The position numbers and the translations under genes were made by a program. Positions 1-6,558 of a stretch of DNA of 8,057 nucleotides are shown here, one piece after another (the stretch's first letter is position 1; every line of letters starts with the position of its first letter). A model generated the notes under the pieces. The model was given only the letters and a program-made list of their open reading frames with translations. It made no database searches and had not been told where the DNA came from. Source of the stretch: JAAYCI01 sp964370195 (GTDB taxonomy: Bacteria > Bacillota > Clostridia > Oscillospirales > Ruminococcaceae); assembly GCA_964370195.1 (NCBI GenBank), contig CAYJIH010000055.1, positions 1 through 8,057 of the forward strand. The letters are read 5' to 3'.

Positions 1-31
1 GGCGGGGTGCGGGGCAGCGCTCCGCGACCTT
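1..31 (-). repeat. GC-rich palindromic intergenic repeat, copy R1
   Basis: This lies just beyond the 3' end of prmC. Read on the minus strand it begins AAGGTC, passes through a GC-rich hairpin (GCGGAGCGCTGCCCCGC) and ends CACCCCGCC. It matches the right-hand copy at 8007-8037 at about 23 of 31 positions. Two of the differences are compensatory: the outer T-A, T-A pairs of the right copy are G-C, C-G here, so the stem is kept. One internal A-C mismatch weakens this stem. There is no T-tract in view, so its use as a terminator is uncertain, and the element may continue past the window edge. Confidence 0.6.
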
Positions 32-52
32 CACGCAAGCAACCAAATTCGT

Positions 53-901
53 TTAGCCGGGCCACACCGCTTGCACAACGCGTGGCAGGCCGGCAAAATC
101 CGCTTGCACGCTTACGTGGTGGTACCCGTTTTCTTGCAATAGTGCTGTAACGGGCTTTGCTTGTGTGGCGCCAATTTCAAAAAATATGTGTGCGCCCGGC
201 ATCAGGGCGCGCTTATAATTTTCGGCAATAATACGATAAAAATACAGGCCATTTTCTTGTGCCACCAGCGCTTGGCGTGGCTCGTGATACAACTCGGGCG
301 CCAGATGCTCGTATTCTTCGCACGTTAAATACGGTGGGTTTGCCATCAAAAGCGCCACGCTTTTTGGCGGCAACACTTCATGATACACCGAAACATCCGC
401 CTGCACCGCGCAGGGCGATTTTTCGTGTGCTTGTGCATATTTTTCACAATTCTTTGTAAGATATTGAAACGCATCGCTGTAAAGCTCTACGGCGGTTACA
501 GTGGCATTTTGGCAAAGATGCTGTATCCCTATGGCAAGGGCCCCTGTACCGGCACAAAGATCCAACACTGTTTGCGCCGTTTTTTCCTTCAACACGCTTG
601 CCGCTTGCAAACAAAGCTCTTCTGTTTCGGGCCGCGGGCAAAGCACACCGGGCCCCACGGCAAGACGCAACCCCAAAAAATCCCAACTATTCAATATATA
701 TTGCAGTGGCTCCCGCTCGATACGTCGTGCAACCATCTTTTGCAATGCGGCATATTCTTCGCTCGACACTTCTTCTATTTGCAAGCGATGTTTGCCTGTC
801 ACAGCGTTCACCATCACGTCCAGCTCAAAGGCGGCATCCTCAACCCCTGCCGCCTGCAAAACGCCCAGTGCCTGCGTATAAAACGGGCGCAACGCTACCA
901 T
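53..901 (-). CDS. prmC: PrmC/HemK: peptide chain release factor N5-glutamine methyltransferase
   Basis: A cytoplasmic S-adenosylmethionine-dependent enzyme that methylates the glutamine of the GGQ motif in release factors RF1 and RF2, improving peptide release. The 282 residues are the usual family length. An N-terminal helical release-factor-binding domain covers about residues 5-75. The linker carries the family signature EPLQYI (64-69) and PRPETEEL (89-96). The SAM-binding motif I is DLCAGTGALAIG (114-125), and the catalytic NPPY is at 188-191, followed by the typical EPRQALV and the C-terminal AGLPRVVQA. The ATG start is preceded by GGAAGAGG four bases away and overlaps the last codons of yqhQ by 7 bases (ATGGTAG), so the two are probably translationally coupled. 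prfA, often the next gene in Firmicutes, does not follow immediately. Identification is firm. Confidence 0.96.
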   Translation of the reverse strand: MVALRPFYTQALGVLQAAGVEDAAFELDVMVNAVTGKHRLQIEEVSSEEYAALQKMVARRIEREPLQYILNSWDFLGLRLAVGPGVLCPRPETEELCLQAASVLKEKTAQTVLDLCAGTGALAIGIQHLCQNATVTAVELYSDAFQYLTKNCEKYAQAHEKSPCAVQADVSVYHEVLPPKSVALLMANPPYLTCEEYEHLAPELYHEPRQALVAQENGLYFYRIIAENYKRALMPGAHIFFEIGATQAKPVTALLQENGYHHVSVQADFAGLPRVVQAVWPG

Positions 902-1824
902 GCTGCCTCTTCCGGCTTTGGTGGCAACACGGGCTGCACGGCCGAAATTGCCACCTCAATCATTGCCTCATCGGGCTCTTCTGTAGTAAGACGCTGCATC
1001 CACAAGCCCGGCTTCGACACAAGCCTTGTAAGAAAATTATCGTATCGGCCGGCCAAACGAATCACTTCATACGCAAGGCTCATCACAAGAGGCAACAATA
1101 CAATTTTCCAAACCACACGAAGCAACGTGTCTTCCCACGGCACAAAACTGCCCACCAGAATCGAAATTAGCACCACAAGGAACAAAAAACTTGTGCCACA
1201 CCGTGGGTGAAAACGACTGTGTTTTTGAACATTCTCTACCGTAAGTGCATCGCCGGCCTCGTAGCAAGCGATGGTTTTATGCTCTGCCCCGTGATACGCA
1301 AACAAACGCCGAATATCCGGAATATTGCGCATAGACGCAAGATATATTACAAAAACAAGCACTTTCACAAGGCCCTCAATCCAATATTTCCAGTTGCCCA
1401 GTGCCACAACCCCATCGAGCAAACCGGTTAAAAAGGTGGGCAAAAACATAAACAACACCATTGCCAGAACAAAGCCCAGCACCGCGGCAATGCCCATGCT
1501 CACTTTCATGCCCACTTCCCCAAAATTCTTTTCCAGCCACTTCTCAAACTTCGAGGCTTCCTCCTCGGCTTCTTCTTCACCAACGGCCAGCTCGGCACTG
1601 CGCATCAATGTGCTGGTGCCCAGCAAAATCGAATCTACAAAACTAAAAATTCCCCGTATAAACGGTATTTTAGACCAAGGGCGTTTTTTTACATCATGTG
1701 TTTCGCACACAATTTCGCCGCTGGGCGTACGCACGGCAAGGCTCCAAAGCGACGGCCCGCGCATCATCACGCCTTCCATCACGGCTTGGCCGCCCACACT
1801 TGTTTTAAATGGCTGCTTTTGCAA
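895..1824 (-). CDS. yqhQ: DUF1385 family membrane protein (YqhQ-like)
   Basis: A predicted integral membrane protein of 309 residues whose biochemical role is not established. The family signature is complete: GGQAVMEGVMMR near the N-terminus (11-22), YHGAEHKTI (177-185) and HPRCGTSFL (206-214). The conserved His, Glu and Cys of the last two motifs look like possible metal ligands, which is inference. Hydrophobic spans lie at about 109-131, 152-166, 212-229 and 239-253. An acidic stretch (VGEEEAEEEA, 81-90) precedes the first span. The start is TTG, chosen because AAAGGGA sits about seven bases upstream and the signature begins only ten residues in; the first in-frame ATG (residue 16) would cut the signature. 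DUF1385 and prmC are commonly adjacent in Firmicutes, often with rpmE and prfA. No clear promoter is visible in the 53-base gap upstream, so expression may partly depend on read-through of the hairpin there. Confidence 0.92.
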   Translation of the reverse strand: MQKQPFKTSVGGQAVMEGVMMRGPSLWSLAVRTPSGEIVCETHDVKKRPWSKIPFIRGIFSFVDSILLGTSTLMRSAELAVGEEEAEEEASKFEKWLEKNFGEVGMKVSMGIAAVLGFVLAMVLFMFLPTFLTGLLDGVVALGNWKYWIEGLVKVLVFVIYLASMRNIPDIRRLFAYHGAEHKTIACYEAGDALTVENVQKHSRFHPRCGTSFLFLVVLISILVGSFVPWEDTLLRVVWKIVLLPLVMSLAYEVIRLAGRYDNFLTRLVSKPGLWMQRLTTEEPDEAMIEVAISAVQPVLPPKPEEAAW

Positions 1825-1845
1825 TATTCTGTCCCTTTCTTTCCT

Positions 1846-1871
1846 AAAAACGAAGCAACTTTCGTATTTTT
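1846..1871 (-). terminator. Terminator-like hairpin after the histidine kinase gene
   Basis: Seven bases past the kinase stop codon, the minus strand forms AAAAATACGAAAG - TTG - CTTCGTTTTT. This is a short stem (ACGAA/TTCGT plus a G-C pair) flanked by pairing A and T runs, ending in five T residues. The stem has bulges and few GC pairs, so it is probably a weak terminator. Because both arms are A/T-flanked it could also act on the plus strand. It separates the two-component operon from yqhQ-prmC. Confidence 0.5.
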
Positions 1872-1877
1872 ATCGCT

Positions 1878-3341
1878 TCATCGGTTTGTTTTTAACTGAT
1901 ACAACGGAAACTGCAACTGCACCGTTGTGCCTTTTCCTTTTTCGCTTTCTATGGTTAGGCTGCCACCGTGCGCTGCCACAATCTCATTGGCCACCGCAAG
2001 GCCAATGCCACTGCCGCGCAGGGCGCCTTGTCCCTTATAAAATTTTTCGGTAACATGTTCTAAATCTTCTTTGGAAATGCCACGCCCCTCATCTTGCACC
2101 GTAAGAAGCGCGCTGTGTTCATCTTGCGAAAGCCGAAGCGAAAGCCGCTCGCCCTTCGCCGAATATTTCACGGCATTGTCTAAAATATTTAAAAGCGCCT
2201 GGCGCACACGATGTGCATCGGCCCACACAGGCACCGGACACTCGGGGATGTCCGTGTCAAACACAATCCCAAGCGATTGGGCGCGTTGCTCTGTTAGCAA
2301 GGCGGTCTCCTCTGCCTCGGCCCCCAAATCAATCAACATGCATTGCAGTTTTAGGCCGTTTTGCATTTTCGAAAAATCAAGCAATTCCTCCACCATGTTG
2401 TACAAACGGTCTGTTTCGCCGGAAATAATGCCAAGCCCACGCTGAAAGCCGGGGTCCTTTGGACTGTTAAACCGGCCCACGGTTTCCGTCCACCCTTTTA
2501 TCGACGTCAACGGCGTGCGCAGCTCATGGCTAACCGATGCAATAAAATCGTTTTTCATGCGTTCGGTTTTGCCCAGTTCCTCGGCCATGTTGTTGATGGT
2601 GTGGCACAAGCTACCCATCTCATCGTTGCGGTGATACTCAATGCGTGTGGCAAAATCCCCTTGGGCAATGCGCGACGCAGTTACTTCCACACCGCGCAGC
2701 GGAATTACGATTGAACGAATAAAATAAAGGCCCGAAACGAGGCTGGCCAGCATTACAAGCACCACAAACACAAACGAAGCCGCCACAAACGAAACAATGG
2801 CCGCATCCACCTGCGCAAGGCTTGTTACAAGGCGCAACGCCACAATGCCACCGGAAGAGTACGGCGTTAACTGTGTAAACGCCATCACTTTTTCACCGTT
2901 TTCGTTTTCGCCGGTATAGCTGCCCATGCCACCGCCACCCTCGCTCAGTGCCTGCTGAATATCGGGCGCTACTTCGTTTGAAACAGGCAACACACTGGAA
3001 GATGTAAGCACAATTTGGCCGGTTGTATCCACCAGCATCAGCTCAAACAGTTCCTTGTCCTCAAATTGCTCCACCGCGCGAACCAGCCGCAGGTGTTTTT
3101 CTTCCGATGACGTGTTTGAAAACAAAGACAACTGCGCTTGCAGGGTGCCCATTTGGTCGTGCATAGTGGAGGTGGCGTTGTTGTAATAGCCTGTGATGAT
3201 GTAGTACAAAACAAAACCCCACGCTGCCAAAAGCACCGCCAGCGTAAAAAGCAAGCTGCCGCGCACCCACCGTTTTGTGATGGATGTGGCGTTCGTTTCT
3301 TCTTTTTTTTGCGTAGCAAAACTTTTTTTTACGGGTTCCAT
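1878..3341 (-). CDS. Membrane sensor histidine kinase (HAMP, HisKA, HATPase_c)
   Basis: The sensor half of a two-component system: it should autophosphorylate on histidine and pass the phosphate to the response regulator encoded just upstream. The start used here is the ATG, giving 487 residues. An in-frame TTG at 3359 would add six residues but has no ribosome-binding site. Order of parts: basic N-terminus, membrane span about 29-50, extracytoplasmic sensor of about 130 residues containing FELMLVDTTGQIVLTS (possibly a Cache/PAS-like fold), second span about 182-208, HAMP to about 258, H-box SHELRTPL with the phospho-acceptor His at 272, N-box NILDNAVKYS (385-394), G1 DEGRGI (417-422) and G2 GSGIGLAV (443-450). 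All catalytic boxes are intact. The ATG lies 13 bases inside the regulator's 3' end, implying coupled translation. Two A8 runs lie in codons 3-14. The signal sensed is unknown; general architecture resembles the PhoR/WalK group. Confidence 0.95.
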   Translation of the reverse strand: MEPVKKSFATQKKEETNATSITKRWVRGSLLFTLAVLLAAWGFVLYYIITGYYNNATSTMHDQMGTLQAQLSLFSNTSSEEKHLRLVRAVEQFEDKELFELMLVDTTGQIVLTSSSVLPVSNEVAPDIQQALSEGGGGMGSYTGENENGEKVMAFTQLTPYSSGGIVALRLVTSLAQVDAAIVSFVAASFVFVVLVMLASLVSGLYFIRSIVIPLRGVEVTASRIAQGDFATRIEYHRNDEMGSLCHTINNMAEELGKTERMKNDFIASVSHELRTPLTSIKGWTETVGRFNSPKDPGFQRGLGIISGETDRLYNMVEELLDFSKMQNGLKLQCMLIDLGAEAEETALLTEQRAQSLGIVFDTDIPECPVPVWADAHRVRQALLNILDNAVKYSAKGERLSLRLSQDEHSALLTVQDEGRGISKEDLEHVTEKFYKGQGALRGSGIGLAVANEIVAAHGGSLTIESEKGKGTTVQLQFPLYQLKTNR

Positions 3342-4030
3342 CGGTATCCATAGCCCCAAACGGTAAGGATATGCTCCGGCGCGCTTGCGTCATCTTCTAT
3401 TTTCATGCGCAAACGGCGAATGTTCACATCCACAATTTTTACGTCACCAAAATAATTTTCGCCCCAAACGCCTTCCAAAATCTTCTCGCGCACCAAAGCC
3501 ACCCCTTGGTTTTTAAAGAAAAGCTCCATAATTTGAAACTCTACTTGGGTCAAATCAATCGGTTGTTCGTTTTTTAACAGCATACGGCTTTTGTCGTCCA
3601 GCACAAACACACCACTTTTTAACGGTGCATCCTCTTCCTCGGGCGCTTTTGTGTTGTTGCGCAAAACACGGCGGCACAAGGCCTCTATGCGTGCGCGAAG
3701 CTCTGTAATCGAAAACGGTTTTGTCATGTAATCGTCGGCACCAATGCTTAAAGCGCGCACCTTATCGGTTTCTAACGATTTTGCACTTAACATCATAATG
3801 CCCACCACAGGCGATACCGTGCGAATGCCTTCGCACAGCGAAAACCCGTTCATCGCAGGCAGCATAATGTCTAAAATGGCACACACAAAATTTTCCGGTT
3901 CTTTGTTAAAAGCCTCCAGCGCTTCCTCGGCCGAAGACACCCCAACCAGCTCCATGTCGTCCATTTGTAAATTCATTAAAATCAGCTCTCGAATCGAACT
4001 TTCGTCCTCCACAACCAATATCTTTTTCAT
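3329..4030 (-). CDS. OmpR/PhoB-family response regulator
   Basis: A DNA-binding response regulator of 233 residues, the usual size. The receiver domain (1-118) has the acidic pair E8/D9, the phospho-acceptor D54 (AILDIMLP), S82 in MMLSAK and the conserved K104 in TKPF. After a charged linker (about 125-137), a winged-helix domain (138-233) shows the OmpR-family pattern: LTQVEFQIMELF, VREKILEGVWG, the recognition-helix stretch VDVNIRRLRMKIE and the closing WGYGYRW. The ATG is preceded by AGGAGCGAGG. It lies 28 bases after the lipoprotein gene and overlaps the kinase start, so the three genes are very probably one transcript and the kinase its partner. It most likely binds promoter DNA as a phosphorylated dimer. 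Targets cannot be read from the window; autoregulation through 5361-5460 is possible. Confidence 0.97.
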   Translation of the reverse strand: MKKILVVEDESSIRELILMNLQMDDMELVGVSSAEEALEAFNKEPENFVCAILDIMLPAMNGFSLCEGIRTVSPVVGIMMLSAKSLETDKVRALSIGADDYMTKPFSITELRARIEALCRRVLRNNTKAPEEEDAPLKSGVFVLDDKSRMLLKNEQPIDLTQVEFQIMELFFKNQGVALVREKILEGVWGENYFGDVKIVDVNIRRLRMKIEDDASAPEHILTVWGYGYRWNP

Positions 4031-4058
4031 TGTTTTCCTCGCTCCTGTTTAAAATGTA

Positions 4059-5360
4059 TTAAAACAGTGATGTTACATTGATAATGTTGCGCTCTGTATC
4101 TGAAAGTGTGGGCGATGGTGTTAAATACGTGCCCGACACGCGCGAAATAAGAATCCCATTTTCCGGTGGTGTTTCCTCGCCGCCCACCACGTGCAAGCTA
4201 AGCAGTGTTTCGTTCGTTTCGCTGTTCTTTAAAATCCATTCGCCGGGCTGTGCGCCATCTAAAACCGCAAGCTCGTCTCTCCATGTTTCGGGCAGACGAA
4301 TGTACGCCCCTTTGCCCGAATCCAGCAAACCAAACTCTTTCACCTGCGCCGCCTCGCCCGTGTAATCCACCCATTGCACATATTCCATGTGTTTGTCGCC
4401 CGCCGGCGTTTCTATTTCAGAAAGGCCAATTCGGTGTGGAATTTCCACAATGGCATCGCCATCAATATCGCGCGAAGTAAGCAGCAAGTTTGAGCGGGCC
4501 GTTTCGCCCACCAGCGTGCCACTGTCATTCACTTTATAAAAATGGTCGCCCGAAAAATACAGCACATCGCTTGCCAAAAGCGACGTATCTGTAATGCCGT
4601 CTACCACAAGCATCGTTGTGCCCTCGGCCGATGCACTTGGGTAAATGCCCCCGCACGAGGAAAAGTTTGCGTCCAGCTGCACCGGCGCAAGGCTTAAATC
4701 CAGGCCACCGTCTTTCGCCGGCAGATACTGTAAATACAGCCCTCCCAGCTGGTCGTTGGGCGAAACCAAAATCAGCTCGTTTTGCCCCTCGCCTTGAATA
4801 TCCACAAGCTCATAGCGAGAATATGGCGTTGCCGCAATCAAATCTTGCAATTGCCCCTCATTGTATTCAAACATAGAAAATGTTTTTGTGTTGAGGTTTG
4901 AGGCAGAAGCAAACCCAATGATAAGCTGTTTTTTTCCATTTTGCAGCAAATCTGCCACCTCGAACGAAGCCACCTCCGTGCCGAGGCCCTCAAAATCTTG
5001 CACCACCTGCCATGTGCCGTCTATATTCTCTAAAACAGCCACATACACATTGTTCGTGCGTTCTGCCGCCGCAGGGTCGGCCAGGCCATATAAAAGCACA
5101 CCTTCCACCGTGCCGTTTCCGTCTAAATCTTCTAAGATCAGCGGGCTTTGCCACGCGCCTTCTTTTGGGTATCTAAACGACGGTTGTTCGCCCAAATAAT
5201 CGGCCAGTGCCTTTTGAATTTCCCCTTGCCCTTGCCCCAATTCCGGCGCACGAAGCAAATCTGTTACATTTTGCAGCGCAACAGGCGAACACCCAGCCAG
5301 CAACACAACCAACACCGCAATCAAGGCCGTTTGCCACAGCCGTTTGAAACGCACGCTCAC
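4059..5360 (-). CDS. Predicted lipoprotein with degenerate VCBS/FG-GAP-like repeats
   Basis: A 433-residue exported protein, probably anchored to the outer face of the cytoplasmic membrane. The N-terminus has a basic start (VRFKR), a hydrophobic stretch and the lipobox LAGC, making Cys24 the likely lipidated residue. The mature part contains spaced acidic beta-hairpin segments resembling FG-GAP/VCBS propeller repeats: LEDLDGNGTVEG (76-87), FEVADLLQNGKKQ (133-145), ELVDIQGEGQNE (184-195) and SRDIDGDAIVE (296-306). The first and last keep a DxDGxG/DxDGD-like calcium-loop pattern, the others are degraded. The start is GTG, supported by AAGGAGG nine bases upstream. It is first in an operon with the response regulator and kinase, suggesting it senses or binds something at the cell surface for that system, or is its product under autoregulation. 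Function is otherwise unknown. The lipoprotein call is firm; the propeller assignment is moderate. Confidence 0.88.
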   Translation of the reverse strand: MSVRFKRLWQTALIAVLVVLLAGCSPVALQNVTDLLRAPELGQGQGEIQKALADYLGEQPSFRYPKEGAWQSPLILEDLDGNGTVEGVLLYGLADPAAAERTNNVYVAVLENIDGTWQVVQDFEGLGTEVASFEVADLLQNGKKQLIIGFASASNLNTKTFSMFEYNEGQLQDLIAATPYSRYELVDIQGEGQNELILVSPNDQLGGLYLQYLPAKDGGLDLSLAPVQLDANFSSCGGIYPSASAEGTTMLVVDGITDTSLLASDVLYFSGDHFYKVNDSGTLVGETARSNLLLTSRDIDGDAIVEIPHRIGLSEIETPAGDKHMEYVQWVDYTGEAAQVKEFGLLDSGKGAYIRLPETWRDELAVLDGAQPGEWILKNSETNETLLSLHVVGGEETPPENGILISRVSGTYLTPSPTLSDTERNIINVTSLF

Positions 5361-5423
5361 CGTTGTTCCCCTCCTTGCTTTTTGTATTGCACACCATTAA
5401 AAACCCATCTCTATATCCTTATA

Positions 5424-5452
5424 ATTTTATCACAAAGCGCTATGTTGCGCAA
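5424..5452 (-). promoter_or_regulatory. Candidate sigma-A promoter for the lipoprotein/two-component operon
   Basis: On the minus strand TTGCGC (5452-5447) and TAAAAT (5429-5424) are separated by 17 bases. The -10 box matches 5 of 6 consensus positions, the -35 box 3 of 6. Transcription would begin near 5417, giving a leader of about 57 bases that ends in the strong AAGGAGG site at 5370-5376. An AT-rich stretch follows the -10. This is the best candidate in the interval, but it is unproven. Confidence 0.45.
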
Positions 5453-5501
5453 GAAACCCCCAAAAAAACGCCGCCCACCTTTGTAAAATTTGCCACCGTC
5501 T

Positions 5502-5530
5502 TTGCGTTTTTGGGCAATTATTGATATACT
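5502..5530 (+). promoter_or_regulatory. Candidate sigma-A promoter for trxB
   Basis: TTGCGT (5502-5507) and TATACT (5525-5530) are spaced by exactly 17 bases, and a TG one base upstream of the -10 (TGATATACT) makes it an extended -10 promoter. Transcription would start near 5537, leaving a leader of about 72 bases before trxB. A second TATACT at 5556-5561 has no matching -35 and is part of the inverted repeat. The -10 lies inside the left arm of the dyad at 5525-5559, so a bound protein there should block initiation. Confidence 0.65.
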
Positions 5531-5559
5531 AGAAGAAACCCTATGTTTCATTTAGTATA
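5525..5559. promoter_or_regulatory. Operator-like 35-bp inverted repeat over the trxB promoter
   Basis: The left arm TATACTAGAAGAAAC (5525-5539) and right arm GTTTCATTTAGTATA (5545-5559) are separated by CCTAT. Of 15 opposed positions 13 are exactly complementary, one is G-T and one is A-A. The dyad covers the -10 box and the expected start of transcription. Most of the left arm would not be transcribed from a start near 5537, so a DNA-level operator is more likely than an RNA hairpin. The sequence fits no regulator box I can name with confidence. A smaller inverted repeat, ACATG-AACAA-CATGT, lies downstream at 5568-5582. Confidence 0.6.
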
Positions 5560-5608
5560 CTCTTAAAACATGAACAACATGTGAAACACAACGAAAGGAT
5601 GGGCCATT

Positions 5609-6517
5609 ATGGTTGATATTATCATTGTAGGAGCGGGCCCCGCCGGGCTAACGGCCGCCATTTATGCCGCAAGAGCCGGCATGGAGGTGCTGGTGTACGA
5701 AAAAGCTGTTTACGGTGGGCAAATTGGATACACCGACACCGTTGATAATTTCCCCGGTGCCGAGGGTATCTCCGGCGTTGATTTGGCCACAAATTTTTAC
5801 AATCACGCCACGGCGCAAGGGGCCAAAATTTTGTTTGAAGAAGTGCTTGAAATTGAGTCTACGCCTTATAAAAACAGCGTTCGCACATCGAAAGGTGTAA
5901 CCGAATGCCGGGCCATTATTGTGGCAGGTGGTGCAAAACGCCGCCTTTTGGGTGTGCCCGGGGAAGACAAATTTACAGGGCACGGCGTTTCGTATTGCGC
6001 CACGTGCGACGGTGCTTTTTTCCGCGGCAAAACCGTGGCCATTGTAGGCGGCGGCAACAGCGCCCTTGCCGAAGCGTTATATCTTTCAAACAACTGCGAA
6101 AAAGTGCACTTGCTGCACCGCCGAGATCATTTCCGCGCTTCCCACGCAGAACAAGAAGCCGTGCGCGCGCGCAGCAACATCGAAATTCACTACTCTTCCA
6201 CAGTAGAGCGCATCGAAGGGTTAGACCGTGTAGAGCGCATCTTTATAAACGGGCCCGATGGAAACAAAACGCTTGCGGTTAGCGGTGTGTTTGTGGCCAT
6301 TGGCATGACGCCCGAATCGGAACTGCTGAAAGGCATTGCCCGTATCGGCGAAGGCGGCTATGTGCATGCCGATGACGATTGCCTTGCCCATAGCCACGGT
6401 GTATGGGCCGCCGGCGATTTGCGCCAAAAAAACTTACGTCAGGTGGTTACCGCTGTGTCCGATGGTGCCATTGCCGCCATGGCCGCCAGCGAATTTTGCA
6501 ACAAAATAAAAGGGTAA
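5609..6517 (+). CDS. trxB: Thioredoxin reductase, NADPH-dependent (TrxB)
   Basis: A cytoplasmic flavoenzyme that uses NADPH to reduce thioredoxin, supporting disulfide reduction, ribonucleotide reductase and oxidative-stress defence. Its 302 residues are close to the family norm. FAD-binding motifs are GAGPAG (8-13) and the late AAGDLRQKNLRQVVTA block (267-282). The redox-active pair is CATC (130-133), in the usual SYCATCDGAFF setting. The NADPH site shows GGGNSA (147-152; most relatives have GGGDSA) and HRRDHFRA (170-177), whose arginines bind the 2'-phosphate; this argues against the ferredoxin- or flavin-dependent variants that lack these residues. The ATG is preceded by AAAGGA nine bases upstream. 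A good promoter and an operator-like dyad lie upstream, so it is probably controlled as an operon with the radical SAM gene 41 bases downstream. No thioredoxin gene is in view. Confidence 0.96.
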   Translation: MVDIIIVGAGPAGLTAAIYAARAGMEVLVYEKAVYGGQIGYTDTVDNFPGAEGISGVDLATNFYNHATAQGAKILFEEVLEIESTPYKNSVRTSKGVTECRAIIVAGGAKRRLLGVPGEDKFTGHGVSYCATCDGAFFRGKTVAIVGGGNSALAEALYLSNNCEKVHLLHRRDHFRASHAEQEAVRARSNIEIHYSSTVERIEGLDRVERIFINGPDGNKTLAVSGVFVAIGMTPESELLKGIARIGEGGYVHADDDCLAHSHGVWAAGDLRQKNLRQVVTAVSDGAIAAMAASEFCNKIKG

Positions 6518-6558
6518 CCTTACGATTTTTACAAACAATAACATTACACGGAGGTACG

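Noticed and set aside
380..1210. A 276-codon plus-strand frame opposite prmC and yqhQ
   Set aside because: Both genes on the other strand are firmly identified with intact motifs. The antisense frame has no family features and no ribosome-binding site of note.
1866..1900. A promoter for yqhQ (TTAAAA-N17-TAAAAA on the minus strand)
   Set aside because: Each box matches only 4 of 6 positions in AT-rich sequence and overlaps the kinase 3' end and the terminator-like hairpin; this is not above background.
3342..3359. TTG start for the histidine kinase adding six residues
   Set aside because: No ribosome-binding site precedes it and it lies deeper inside the regulator gene. The ATG at 3341 is more plausible, with GGGG about 12 bases upstream, although that site is weak too.
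5419..5436. A PerR/Rex-like box near the lipoprotein promoter (TTATAATTTTATCACAA)
   Set aside because: Only the left half matches a PerR half-site and only TTGTGA on the other strand resembles a Rex half-site. Neither is symmetric, so no regulator can be assigned.
6403..6558. A 52-residue N-terminal extension of the kamA-like frame, starting inside trxB
   Set aside because: The extension is trxB read in another frame, has no family similarity, and the ATG at 6559 has its own CGGAGG site.
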